Shown: piece after piece, positions 46,301-55,220 of the stretch
Layout: each line of letters opens with the position of its first letter
Numbering within the stretch: position 1 is the first letter of the stretch
Assembly: GCF_002162375.1 (NCBI RefSeq)
Contig: NZ_CP021425.1
Location: 5,630,501-5,694,500 of the forward strand
Length of the DNA: 64,000 nucleotides
Source: Oleiphilus messinensis
Lineage (GTDB): Bacteria > Pseudomonadota > Gammaproteobacteria > Pseudomonadales > Oleiphilaceae
Direction: 5' to 3'
Position numbers and translations under genes: made by a program
Notes under the pieces: model-generated
The model's database searches: none
Seen by the model: the letters and a program-made list of their open reading frames with translations, nothing else
What the model was told of the DNA's origin: nothing

Positions 46301-48092
46301 GCCGCCGACTAATTTTTTCGGTAGAGCAGTGGAGTTTAGTGATGAAGAAGCTGACGAAAGCACCACAGCTGATGTAGAGAGCATACTGGGTTTAATGCTT
46401 TCCAAAGGCGTGCCAGAGGCCATGTTACGCTGGCACTATCGTAGCCGTCACCATTCTTTGATCGCGGTATCCAATAACCAGTTTTATAATGATAAGCTGA
46501 TGATTTTCCCAAGCCCCGGCTCTCACCCTGAGGCGACTGGGCTGTCATTGAATATCTTAACGGATACGGTGTATGGTCGTGGCTCCACTCGAAGCAATCC
46601 ACTTGAAGCCGAACATATTGCTAAAGCGGTTCTACTCCATGCCAAGCATCGACCCCACTTATCTTTGGGGGTAGTCGCATTCAGCACCTCTCAACGTGAC
46701 GCGATTTTATTTGCCCTTGAACGCCTGCGTCGTGTCAATGCGGAGACGGAGAACTTCTTTTCACACCACGAGGGGGGCGATGAGTTTTTTGTCAAAAACC
46801 TGGAAAATGTACAGGGGGATGAACGGGATGTCATATTTGTCAGTATAGGCTACGGTAAAATGCAATCCGGACAAATGACACAGAATTTCGGCCCGGTGAA
46901 TAAAACCGACGGTGAACGACGCCTCAACGTGCTGATCTCCAGAGCAAGAATGGCCATGCAAGTGTATTGCAACTTTAGTGCGGATGATATTCGCGTGACA
47001 GCGGACACCCCCTTTGGCGTGAAAGCATTACAGGTATTTTTGAACTACGCGGCTACGGGACAATTGGAAACTTCTCGGGTAACAGGCAAAGAGCATGATT
47101 CGCCTTTTGAAGTGGAAGTACACAACGCGATCGAACAGTTAGGCTACGATGCAGAGCCACAGGTAGGTAGCAGTGGCTTTTACATTGACCTCGCAGTGCG
47201 GGATCCAAATAAACCCGGTCGCTTTATTCTTGCAGTAGAATGTGACGGTGCCAGCTACCACAGTTCCGCCTCTGCCCGGGATCGGGACCGGATAAGGCAG
47301 TCTGTACTTGAAGGCTTAGGCTGGCGATTTCATCGTATTTGGAGTACTGACTGGTTTAGAAATGCCGCTGGCGAAATCGAGCGGCTTAAGCAGTCTATTC
47401 AAGATGCCAGAAATGCCGTCGATAGTGAAGGCTTGCCCACAGACTCCTCCCCAACAATGGATGTTGCCGCACCACTTACTATCACCCGCAACGCTGATGA
47501 ACCGGAAATCCGGCAAGTTGCGGTACCGAAATATCAGTACGTGTGCCCAGAGGAGCTTGAACTTGCTTTCGTTTCCGATATTGATGAGTTGTCGGATGTT
47601 GACGTTCAAAACGCAATTTTAAAACTGGTCCACATTGAGTCCCCAATCTGTCTATCATTATTATCAAGCCGAATCAGCAGTGCGGTTGGTTTTTCCCGTA
47701 TAGGAGCAAAATTAAAAAATAGTATCAAAGAGTGGGTGATCCAATTAGTACATAGCAACAAAATTCGATTGATTGATGATTTTATCTACGCAAACTCCGA
47801 AAAGCCCATCCGCTTGCGAGACTGGAGTGCGCTTGATAGTGCCATGAGAAAAATCGAGTATGTCAGTGAAAAGGAACTTGAAAACGCCATTTTTGTCACA
47901 GTTCGAGATGCGGTAAGTATTGAGTCTGATGATTGTATTGCTGCTGCGTTAGCGTTAATTGGATTTCAACGCGTAACGGCGAAAGCAAAGCAACAACTAC
48001 ATAGCATTATTCAAGGCTTGCTCTATTTGGAAGAACTCCGGGAAGTGAACGGACGGTTGCAACTAGGCGTTACAGAGAATTCGGGTGGCTAA
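43356..48092 (+). CDS. DUF4011-SF1 helicase-REase fold-DUF3320 protein
   Basis: 1578 residues. An N-terminal DUF4011-like region (ELLDMGLGTNPLLNYRS) is followed by a superfamily 1 helicase with Walker A GPPGTGKSQT near 324, motif II FDEASQIP near 951, GDSKQMPPT, and late motifs NVQGDERDVIFVS and RRLNVLISRAR. Next comes an MTES_1575/Vsr-like restriction-endonuclease fold (EVEVHNAI, YIDLAV, AVECDGASYH near 1294), and last DUF3320-like repeats. GGAGAAGG precedes ATG 43356, preferred over 43308. Related proteins occur in phage-defence islands. It stands alone here, with a toxin remnant upstream. Confidence 0.87.
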   Translation: MSIKQQIEFARRELLDMGLGTNPLLNYRSNAKSVDIVDEIASQTFDILINENKSMYFLPLPEAYRELYTESQSESDTDDSLPPLETYLEDNVGVNRHKDSHLQTKLTPEKLEISLIKIENEAHTLLQEQGIEVLYLALGFLKWFEDKNSDIPYYAPLILLPVELQRTSAKAAFSIQFTQADFGSNLALAAKLKGEFRVDLPTFGDELDVEHYMQSVRSAIEAQERWQVLDNQIALGLFSFGKFQMYADLDEGNWPQGKSLLDQPLLKALFETGFVKDTEQLEGLPNHENVREPEKLHLVKDADSSQTKAILAVMEGSNLVIQGPPGTGKSQTITNVIAEALAKDKKVLFVAQKMAALKVVKKRLDESHLGDAVLELHSHKSTKKTVLDSLKRTFEQGKPQVPDRQQHYERLTMVRGQLDQYVNTITKPILQSGLDYIGALGHYLDLQQEEDYRRYPQLSFDMLRDWDSIQLAEAERGLIAVKEHIDSYGIPSENPYFVSTRTALSPIEQQRIERSVADCKQTLEDITRLAQQLSQEIGLDKSKTLHDVDNLYQTSLRALQAPKLAGVNLAADAWQQHRNSVRQLITDGQSMTRIFTEYKDRFITQAFTAVMVEIKQGLVGRVDKWWRIFSPRYWKAKSALQAYVTRGLTGKPIQWLEWVDDLLRYQTSYQAYQELQTLGQSLFADQWHGKDSDWKALGELSEWVLSLYDDIADAKVDAGIIKFLSKAPTLSGWKAQLAILNDAIEALSAQLTELYELVQVQATAGTLEHKNIDLQDLSELLAGWQNVEKLYEASRYNQIQEILRAVGLSEIIPLAAEWHLPTECLLPTLKASYYAGLVNDAYNANPCIQQFDRVHHERLIQEFRHLDGALFDFAKEALVSHLHTKLPNYNAPGEMDLLRREFTKKRRHIPIRRLLSEATAVIQQAKPVFMMSPMSVATYLPPGKVEFDLVIFDEASQIPAPDALGAIARGKQVIVVGDSKQMPPTNFFGRAVEFSDEEADESTTADVESILGLMLSKGVPEAMLRWHYRSRHHSLIAVSNNQFYNDKLMIFPSPGSHPEATGLSLNILTDTVYGRGSTRSNPLEAEHIAKAVLLHAKHRPHLSLGVVAFSTSQRDAILFALERLRRVNAETENFFSHHEGGDEFFVKNLENVQGDERDVIFVSIGYGKMQSGQMTQNFGPVNKTDGERRLNVLISRARMAMQVYCNFSADDIRVTADTPFGVKALQVFLNYAATGQLETSRVTGKEHDSPFEVEVHNAIEQLGYDAEPQVGSSGFYIDLAVRDPNKPGRFILAVECDGASYHSSASARDRDRIRQSVLEGLGWRFHRIWSTDWFRNAAGEIERLKQSIQDARNAVDSEGLPTDSSPTMDVAAPLTITRNADEPEIRQVAVPKYQYVCPEELELAFVSDIDELSDVDVQNAILKLVHIESPICLSLLSSRISSAVGFSRIGAKLKNSIKEWVIQLVHSNKIRLIDDFIYANSEKPIRLRDWSALDSAMRKIEYVSEKELENAIFVTVRDAVSIESDDCIAAALALIGFQRVTAKAKQQLHSIIQGLLYLEELREVNGRLQLGVTENSGG

Positions 48093-48172
48093 AAGGCAAA
48101 TTGAAAGAATGGGCGTACCAATTACCGAGAACTCTAATAGACACAAGGAAGTGGATCAGAAATAATCGAGGT

Positions 48173-48997
48173 TTATTGAGGCGTTTTTAAATGAATTTTG
48201 ACTCTTTCACTGTAATTTAATTTTCTAAAATCATCTCCCCAATATTTTTCAACTTGCCTTTCGATTAAGCCGCTTTTTTTTGCTTTTGTCAGAATTTGGT
48301 GAAGTTCTTCTTTATATTTTGCCCCTGCGTTGACGCCCGTCTTGCTAAGGTAAAAACGAAAATCTCTGTCGTAGATTAAGGCGAGTTTTTGTTCCACGTC
48401 GAGTTCTGGATGTTGTTTTGCTGAATCCAATACAGCGTTGATGCCCAATGCAAAATAATCGTACTGCCGACCTTTTCCAAGCATTTTAAAGATTAATTCC
48501 CATCTTCCCGAGTGCTCATGAACTAAGAGATTATTCTTCTTCCATATTTTCGCTTCGAACCACTTTTCGCCGAATCCACCGACTAAATTCAGGTTTCTGA
48601 AATCTTCCAGATTCTTCACATCATTGTATAAGTATTGATCCCCTTTTTTGATCAATAATATTCGTTTGCCGATCAAGCCATTGGTGATGCCAACATCAAT
48701 TGGAATAAACTTTTTATTTCTTTCTTCAGACTCGATCAGCCAAAAAATGGATAGTCTACCCACCTCCAAGTATTTCACTATTCTCCTTTGAGGCAAGTCA
48801 TCTGCAATGATAAGTTTTGGCGTATATCCGGCCTCAATAATGGCCTGCTCTAAAAGATTATGGAAGAATACATGATGTTGAGGATCCTCTGACAACGTTG
48901 GAATGTGCAACCTGATTTCATTCGTATAAGCATTTGAAACCAATAATGGAAAAAGCAACACGGCACTCGTTAGCGTATTCAATTTCGTTTTGAGCAT
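48173..48997 (-). CDS. divergent SBP_bac_3-like periplasmic protein
   Basis: 274 residues with a signal peptide through SNAYTN. The fold is recognisable from the length and pattern (LLEQAIIEAGYTPKLIIA, RISIFWLIESEERNKKF-like segment, YFALGINAVLDSA), but the motifs are weaker than in the other binding proteins of this window. A set of LIPT-to-ADDLPQRR residues suggests the subfamily of solitary ABC-type sensors. No transporter genes nearby. It is convergent with the helicase gene. Confidence 0.7.
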   Translation of the reverse strand: MLKTKLNTLTSAVLLFPLLVSNAYTNEIRLHIPTLSEDPQHHVFFHNLLEQAIIEAGYTPKLIIADDLPQRRIVKYLEVGRLSIFWLIESEERNKKFIPIDVGITNGLIGKRILLIKKGDQYLYNDVKNLEDFRNLNLVGGFGEKWFEAKIWKKNNLLVHEHSGRWELIFKMLGKGRQYDYFALGINAVLDSAKQHPELDVEQKLALIYDRDFRFYLSKTGVNAGAKYKEELHQILTKAKKSGLIERQVEKYWGDDFRKLNYSERVKIHLKTPQ

Positions 48998-49155
48998 GAC
49001 AGTTTGTTACTTTATAGGCTTCGTGAATAACGTTCAGGTATGCCAGAATTCTGTTCTCTCACGTTTTCAAGTGCTATCGGGCTGGACTTACCCTCAAATA
49101 TGAGTGTATCAGCTTTTAGCCAATGGGAAAGGGAGCATTCCAGCCGACATGTCTT

Positions 49156-51546
49156 CTATGAACCTCTCCAGAATGCAGCCAACGCGTTAGCAAATGCCGA
49201 CTCTTGGGCGCATAGTTCTGGCTGCCAATGATTCGGGAAGCGTGTTCGATACTCTGCGTGATTGAAACGACTGTCGACCAACACCACTACGCCTCTATCC
49301 GTTTCGGAACGTATTACCCGGCCTGCTGTTTGCAGCACGCGAGTCATGGCGGGATACCGATAAGCGTAATCGAAGCCTGGTAATCCCTGCTGCTCAAATT
49401 CAGCCTTGAGCAGCGATTGCCGCAGGTTGAATTGCGGCAACCCTACCCCCAGTATCATCGCGCCGGAAAGTCTGTCCCCCTCGAAGTCAACGCCTTCAGC
49501 AAATACGCCACCGATTATCGCAAAGCCGAGCGTTGGAGGATGGCCTGCCGAGAAATGGGCCAGAAATGCTTCGCGCTCAGTATCCTTGGAGTCAGTGGTC
49601 TGCACAACAACCGGGATATCGGGGCGGTATTGCTGCCAAAGTGCATGGATCTGATTCATAAAACCATAGGAAGGGAAGAAAACCAGATAGTGCCCGGCCT
49701 TAGAAGTCCGGAGAATATCAATAAGCTGCACTATCCGGGATTCAAACCGGGCTCTTGCATGCCAACGCAAATCGATAAACGGGAGCACAAACACGCCCTG
49801 GTTTTCCGCTGGAAACGTTGCGTCCAGTGCCAGCCATTTCGGCCAATGCGGGGGACAGTCATCTGTCATCGCTCCATCAGACATCGCGCCAAGACGATGA
49901 CTGTAAAACGCTGGTGGCGACAAGGTTGCCGAGAAAAACACCTTGGCATGTATTTTTTCGTTCAACACCTGCAGCCAGCGCGTTGCATCACAACAAAACA
50001 ACTCAACCTCTGTGTGGCGATCCTGGCGGGTCCAAATGGTACGATGACTGGGGGCAAACAACTCGTGGATTTTGAGATAACGATAAAGTGTTTTCAGCCA
50101 CTCCAGCCCCTCTGGCGTGAGCCGACCTCCCTTTTCACTGAACTCTGAGATGACTTCAGTCACCCGCTGGCACGCGTTATAGACAGTATTATCCGGTTCG
50201 GCCAAAACCACCTCAGACGCATCTTCGTCAGAGCGGGATCGTCTCAACACCCGTGCCAATGCTTGAACGCGACGCCCCAGAAGATCTTTTCTGGAAAATC
50301 CGGTCGTGGCTGCAGGTAACCTGCTGCTCAATGCGCCGGAGTACATACTGCGGGCGCGATCCGGAAGGTTATGGGACTCATCCACCAAGGCCACCATACG
50401 TTCCCGGCTCTCGTCAAAATACGCAAGCCTGACCAGCGGATCATAGACATAGTTGTAGTCACACACCGCGATATCGACCCAGTGCAACATCTGCAAGGCA
50501 AGTTCAAACGGGCACAATTGAAAGTCTCGGGCATAACGTTCGATCACCTCCTGCGTTAGATGCCCTGCTTTTAACAGGGCTTCCCGCGCTTCGGGCAAAC
50601 GATCAAAAAAGCCCTTGCAATAGGCACAAGCGGATTCATCCAATGATGGGGCTGGGTCACCCAGTTGAAATGGTGCTGGCTCAGAGCTCTTATCCTCGCG
50701 CAGGCAAAAACAGGTGTTTTTCTTGGCCTGCAAAATCACATAGGTCAGCACTAAGCCCTGATCAACCATTTTTTGAATGGCGATCTGCGCCAATTCTCGG
50801 GTTGTCCGTTTTGCGGTGAGATACAGAATTTTGTCAATTTTATTCGCCCCGATGGCCTTTACCGCAGGAAAAAGCACGCTCATCGTTTTGCCTGTCCCTG
50901 TCGGGGCCTCTGCCAACAAGTTTCCACCATCCCGGATGACGCGATAGACGGACTCAGCCATACGACGTTGCCCCGGCCTGAACTCACCATAGGGAAACCT
51001 TAATTCCCGGGCTGTGTGACGCGCTTTTTCCCGGTGTGCATCCAGCAGTCGCATCCAGTCCAGATAGCGGCGCACAACTTGCTCTGCAAAGGTCGCAAGT
51101 TCGGCACGGGACATGATCTGCTGTGCCGAGTGTTCAGTATCCTCCAGCGTGTTGTACCAGACCACCTGAATCGCAACCTGCTCCAGATCATACTGCATGG
51201 CATAACAGTAGCCATATACTTTTGCCTGGCTCCAGTGCAACTGTTGTTGGCCATGATCGAGCTTGTCGACACTGACGTGGGTCGATTTAATTTCTTCAAT
51301 AATCGGCGGCAGTTGACCAGGATAGACCACATCAATGCGACCACTGATTTGTAAACCAGCAAGCGTCTGGGTTACCGCCACCTCGGTTTCAACCCCTTTT
51401 GGGCGACGTTTTTGCAGTTTACGGTGGGCCTTTTGCCCCTCGCTCGCAGTGGGACCGCTGCTCACCTGCAAGCCGGTCGGTAGATCACCACTGCGGCAGG
51501 AAAATTGCACCAGCTCCGTCACGCTGACACGATACAGGTCTGTCAC
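49156..51546 (-). CDS. DinG/XPD-like helicase with N-terminal RecB-type nuclease
   Basis: 796 residues. Residues 1-150 contain a PDDEXK-type nuclease core (GRIDVVY, then IIEEIKSTH). The SF2 helicase has Walker A APTGTGKT near 214 and DEAH-like VDESHN near 387. Cysteines in CFCLRED, CAYCKGF and LCPFE sit where XPD/DinG proteins hold their iron-sulfur cluster. C-terminal motifs include VLQTAGRVIRSETDRG. It unwinds DNA with 5'-3' polarity in the family. It overlaps the VRR-NUC gene by four bases (ATGA), so they are co-translated and probably act together on branched DNA. Confidence 0.9.
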   Translation of the reverse strand: MTDLYRVSVTELVQFSCRSGDLPTGLQVSSGPTASEGQKAHRKLQKRRPKGVETEVAVTQTLAGLQISGRIDVVYPGQLPPIIEEIKSTHVSVDKLDHGQQQLHWSQAKVYGYCYAMQYDLEQVAIQVVWYNTLEDTEHSAQQIMSRAELATFAEQVVRRYLDWMRLLDAHREKARHTARELRFPYGEFRPGQRRMAESVYRVIRDGGNLLAEAPTGTGKTMSVLFPAVKAIGANKIDKILYLTAKRTTRELAQIAIQKMVDQGLVLTYVILQAKKNTCFCLREDKSSEPAPFQLGDPAPSLDESACAYCKGFFDRLPEAREALLKAGHLTQEVIERYARDFQLCPFELALQMLHWVDIAVCDYNYVYDPLVRLAYFDESRERMVALVDESHNLPDRARSMYSGALSSRLPAATTGFSRKDLLGRRVQALARVLRRSRSDEDASEVVLAEPDNTVYNACQRVTEVISEFSEKGGRLTPEGLEWLKTLYRYLKIHELFAPSHRTIWTRQDRHTEVELFCCDATRWLQVLNEKIHAKVFFSATLSPPAFYSHRLGAMSDGAMTDDCPPHWPKWLALDATFPAENQGVFVLPFIDLRWHARARFESRIVQLIDILRTSKAGHYLVFFPSYGFMNQIHALWQQYRPDIPVVVQTTDSKDTEREAFLAHFSAGHPPTLGFAIIGGVFAEGVDFEGDRLSGAMILGVGLPQFNLRQSLLKAEFEQQGLPGFDYAYRYPAMTRVLQTAGRVIRSETDRGVVVLVDSRFNHAEYRTRFPNHWQPELCAQESAFANALAAFWRGS

Positions 51547-53246
51547 GGGGACTCGTCCCAGGTAACGTTCAGAACACTATGGGGAATGTCATGTTCCGCA
51601 AAGTAGGTCATCCAGCGCAGCTGGTTTTTCTGCAATTTGTCACCCGGGCCTTTTACCTCAACTAATTGGTAGCTGCGGTCAGTGACAAGCGGTGAATCAA
51701 ACTCGGGATTAAGTCCGTCCGGGTGGAACAAGATCAGATCCGGCAAGCCGGAACGGTTATGTTTTATATCTGTGAAAATACGCTGAAACAAATGCTGCCA
51801 ATCGGTGATCGGAATTAAATGACAGGCAGTTTTCAGCAGTTCCGGCTCAATATTTCCCCAAAATACCAGAGGATTTAACTGACCGTAATAGCGCTCGTAA
51901 TTCTGGAGAACACAACGAGATAGTTCATCGGAACTGCTGACACGAGTTTGCCATTGCTCATACAGCGGCTTACGGCATTCAACAAAGTCGCGCTCATAAA
52001 AATCCGAGGGCATAATCTGAAACGGGTTGAAGAAAGCGCCCGGCACACTGGCGAACATCATCTCCCAGATTGATAACCCGAATACACTGTTGATTAATGT
52101 GTTTTCAACGTAATAACAAGTGTTATCTCCAGCAGAGTCTGTAGCCACACTCTCGTTAAAATAGTTTTGAACTGCCATCTCAACCCGCTGCCCCTGATTA
52201 GGCAACACCAGCGAATACTCAGGTGGCTTGTAGGCCTTGATTTTACGCCAGGGGTGCTTATGTTTGCGGGCTGTGCGAGCGCCAAAACTCTGGGCAAACA
52301 CCAATTCTTCTTCGTTTCTTGGTGTTTCCAGTATCGTCTCGCATAGTGCCAACCCGGCTTCGATCTCACTTTGCTGGATTAAAATCCGGGACTGCCGTTC
52401 TCGCGACGGTGGCGTTTGGCATTCACGATACCATGCCAATGCGAGATCCAGATCGCCGAGACGTTCGAGTTGGCGTGCAAACTTCAACTTGACTCGTTCA
52501 ACCCGTCGCCGTAATACCCGATCTTCCTGCGGGGCAACCGGGAGCTGGGCAATGAGTTCCGTTAATCGTGAGGCATCTTGCAGATCGTCATCCGTAAACT
52601 GATCAAGCACCCCGTAGTAATGAAGATGTGCATTGACTTGATCACGATGATGAAAAAAGCGGGACTCGTCGTCCAGACTGTACTCGGCAAAGGTATAAAG
52701 CCCCAGGTCTTTCAGCACAAATTCGGTCATGTCCTGGCGTAAGTTGCCAAAAAACAGGAGCTTCAATGTATCAAAAACCTGTGCCCGACAGAGCAGGAAG
52801 AGTTCATCCAAAGACGCCACACATGCAATCAACTCTGGGATTCGCGTAGCATCCGCCAACAGGGATTGTTCGAGTTCATCGCGGCGTAGCCGATTGAGGC
52901 TTTCATCACCGACCGCAGCTGTAATTTCGGGTTTGCTGAACAGCTTCAAAATTGTGTCCAGAGATAACGAAGGGTTGGTATCGATAAAGTCCATTCGGGC
53001 TAATTCCCGAGCCGCTTCATCAATATCTGTGATTTCGGCATACTGTAACTTGCTGCGACGAAAGACGTCCCCTTTGCGCGTGAGCATACGCACGTAGAGT
53101 TTTTGCGCGTCCCGGGAAAGCACAGCAAAGTCAGACAGGAAACGCGCCTCATCCAGATCGAGTAAATCACTGTATCGGACCGTTACAAAATCCGTAAGCT
53201 GCCTGAAATTATCAAGATAGTACTCAGGCTCGAGTTCAATCGCCAT
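51543..53246 (-). CDS. FAN1-like VRR-NUC nuclease
   Basis: 567 residues. An N-terminal SAP-like region (FVTVRYSDLLDLDEARFLSDF) and a helical, TPR-like middle are followed by a C-terminal VRR-NUC domain: SGLPDLILFHPDG supplies the acidic pair and YQLVEVKGPGDKLQ the E-x-K. This is the FAN1 layout, a flap/crosslink-repair nuclease. First gene of the two-gene unit with the DinG-like helicase. The bacterial pair is widespread and thought to act in DNA repair. Confidence 0.9.
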   Translation of the reverse strand: MAIELEPEYYLDNFRQLTDFVTVRYSDLLDLDEARFLSDFAVLSRDAQKLYVRMLTRKGDVFRRSKLQYAEITDIDEAARELARMDFIDTNPSLSLDTILKLFSKPEITAAVGDESLNRLRRDELEQSLLADATRIPELIACVASLDELFLLCRAQVFDTLKLLFFGNLRQDMTEFVLKDLGLYTFAEYSLDDESRFFHHRDQVNAHLHYYGVLDQFTDDDLQDASRLTELIAQLPVAPQEDRVLRRRVERVKLKFARQLERLGDLDLALAWYRECQTPPSRERQSRILIQQSEIEAGLALCETILETPRNEEELVFAQSFGARTARKHKHPWRKIKAYKPPEYSLVLPNQGQRVEMAVQNYFNESVATDSAGDNTCYYVENTLINSVFGLSIWEMMFASVPGAFFNPFQIMPSDFYERDFVECRKPLYEQWQTRVSSSDELSRCVLQNYERYYGQLNPLVFWGNIEPELLKTACHLIPITDWQHLFQRIFTDIKHNRSGLPDLILFHPDGLNPEFDSPLVTDRSYQLVEVKGPGDKLQKNQLRWMTYFAEHDIPHSVLNVTWDESP

Positions 53247-53296
53247 TCATTGTCCAGGTATTACCGATAATTAAGTGAATTGCCAGATGCTTACGC

Positions 53297-53911
53297 TCAG
53301 GGACAATCGTCCAATCCGGAGCAGACGCCCCCTATCCCCTCACAGAACGCTTTGAATTCATCCAGGTCAACAACTGCCAGCTGACACTTCAACGTCACTT
53401 GCTGGGCATAGGTGTTATCAATTACTGCAGCATCATGCTGATTCAGCCAGTGCCGGATTACATTTTCATGCTGGAAGTCCAAGGTTACCGATATGACCTG
53501 CTTCCGGATGAACAATTCCGTTTCAAGCCCATCCATTCCCTGTTGTGCCGAAGCGGAATAGGCGCGCACCAGGCCACCGGCCCCGAGTTTAATGCCCCCG
53601 AAATACCGGATAACAATTAACATGATATCCCCGACATCTTTGTGCTGAAGCACGTTTAAAATGGGCTTGCCTGCGGTACCACCCGGTTCACCATCGTCCG
53701 ACATGGCCACAGAGCGCGGTGAATGGGGATCCCCCAGGAGATAGGCCCAACAGTGATGACGGGCATCCGGATAATCCTTGCGCGCCACGTCCAGCCACGC
53801 CATTGCCTGTTCCCGGGTCTCGGCACGATAGACTCGGGCAATGAAGCGGCTTTTTTTAACTTCCATCTCGGTTTCAACGGGTGCTGCAGGTACGTTGTAG
53901 TCTCTTAACAT
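53297..53911 (-). CDS. yigZ: YigZ/IMPACT family protein
   Basis: 204 residues. ETEMEVKKSRFIARVYRAET, HHCWAYLLGD and SDDGEPGGTAGKPIL, followed by VIRYFGGIKLGAGGLVRAYS, are the conserved UPF0029 motifs; a C-terminal ferredoxin-like domain follows. Family members have been linked to translation control. It is on the minus strand just before the VRR-NUC gene. Confidence 0.92.
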   Translation of the reverse strand: MLRDYNVPAAPVETEMEVKKSRFIARVYRAETREQAMAWLDVARKDYPDARHHCWAYLLGDPHSPRSVAMSDDGEPGGTAGKPILNVLQHKDVGDIMLIVIRYFGGIKLGAGGLVRAYSASAQQGMDGLETELFIRKQVISVTLDFQHENVIRHWLNQHDAAVIDNTYAQQVTLKCQLAVVDLDEFKAFCEGIGGVCSGLDDCP

Positions 53912-54174
53912 CAGGGGGTTCTTTCTGCTTTTTCTATGATTCTATCGTTCAATTAACGGCCCGGACTGAGCGCTATAAATCAAGGGGAGAGTAATATACA
54001 CTACTCGCCATTGAAACAGGTCGGGACACACAGCTTGACTGAATCCTGCAAAGATTACCATTTAATTACGACCTGTATTTTAACTATCTGTATTTAACAA
54101 AGACATCGGGGCACCTGTGCTGCCAAGCATCAGGTTTGAAGATTGAACTCAATTCACGACGGCCTGGAACCGAC

Positions 54175-54726
54175 ATGGCACTCTCCGCAACGCTCTATAA
54201 AGCTCATCTCACCGTCAATAATTTTGACACCAATGAATTCGGTACGTACGAACTGACCGTCGCGAGGCACCCGTCGGAAACGGAAGCACGACTCATGCTT
54301 CGACTCATTGCGTTTGCCAACTACGCACATGATCGACTGGAATTTACCCGGGGCCTGTGCGTCAGTGAAGAACCCGAACTTTGGCAAAAAGATGATACCG
54401 GCCACCCACAGCGCTGGATCGAATTGGGTTTACCGGAATTCAAACGACTCAAACAGCGCAGCTCGAAAGCAACACAGCTTGTCGTATTTGCCTATGGCGA
54501 TCAAAACGCACAAAATTGGCGAGAGCAAAACCAATCGTCATGGGCAAAGCTTGATAACCTTTCAGTGACTTATATCGAAACTGCAGATTTGCAGTCAGCT
54601 GCGCAGCGCTGTCAACGCCGCATGGAACTGCACGTGAGTATTCAGGATGGTCTGTTTGAATTGACAGCCTTTGGTGACACGCAATCGGGAGAACCGATCA
54701 ACATTCGTCTGGAAAAATGGAAGTAA
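54175..54726 (+). CDS. yaeQ: YaeQ family protein
   Basis: 183 residues from ATG 54175. MALSATLYKAHLTVNNFD is the typical family N-terminus; the open frame to TTG 54136 is therefore not used. RLIAFANYAHDRLEFTRGL, EPELWQKDDTG and WIELGLPEFKRLKQ complete the PDDEXK-like YaeQ core. Function unresolved in the family. It leads into the DUF3301 gene four bases later. Confidence 0.92.
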   Translation: MALSATLYKAHLTVNNFDTNEFGTYELTVARHPSETEARLMLRLIAFANYAHDRLEFTRGLCVSEEPELWQKDDTGHPQRWIELGLPEFKRLKQRSSKATQLVVFAYGDQNAQNWREQNQSSWAKLDNLSVTYIETADLQSAAQRCQRRMELHVSIQDGLFELTAFGDTQSGEPINIRLEKWK

Positions 54727-54730
54727 CCGC

Positions 54731-55042
54731 ATGACTTTGGCTGATCTTTTTTGGGTGTTTCTACTGACATTTATTGCGTGGTACTGGTGGAAATCGAAAG
54801 AGTTCAAAGAGCTGGCATTGGCCGACTTAAAACGGCATTGCCAGAGGGTCGATGTGAAACTACTGGATGACACTATCTTTCTCAGAGGCATTTGGCTAAA
54901 AAGAGATTCAGACGGCCGTTTACATGTCTGGCGGCGCTTTGCCTTTGAGTTTGCGACCACCGGAGAATCCCGCTACAGCGGAAAGGTCGTCATGCTGGGC
55001 CGCAAAATCACCAATATTGAAATGGATGCACACCGTATTTAA
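54731..55042 (+). CDS. DUF3301 family single-pass membrane protein
   Basis: 103 residues. One N-terminal helix (LFWVFLLTFIAWYWW), then a soluble domain with LADLKRHCQRVDVKLLDD, and RRFAFEFATTGESRYSGKV, the DUF3301 signature. It begins four bases after yaeQ ends, so the two are translationally coupled. Usual in Gammaproteobacteria; function unknown. Confidence 0.88.
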   Translation: MTLADLFWVFLLTFIAWYWWKSKEFKELALADLKRHCQRVDVKLLDDTIFLRGIWLKRDSDGRLHVWRRFAFEFATTGESRYSGKVVMLGRKITNIEMDAHRI

Positions 55043-55220
55043 GACTGAAGCATTCCAGCAGACTCAGATCGAAAAAATAGCCATTCCCTTCTATGCTTAA
55101 AAAACAACCAAACTTCCAGTGTAGGATACCCTACGATGTCTGATTTGCCCGTTATCACCCAGTTTACAGCGCGGTATTTTTGCATGAAGCCTGCACTGCC
55201 GCATCAACAGGTTGTGGTGC

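Noticed and set aside
49417-50148. A 243-codon plus-strand open frame inside the helicase region.
   Set aside because: It is antisense to well-conserved helicase motifs, has no family pattern and no start signal.
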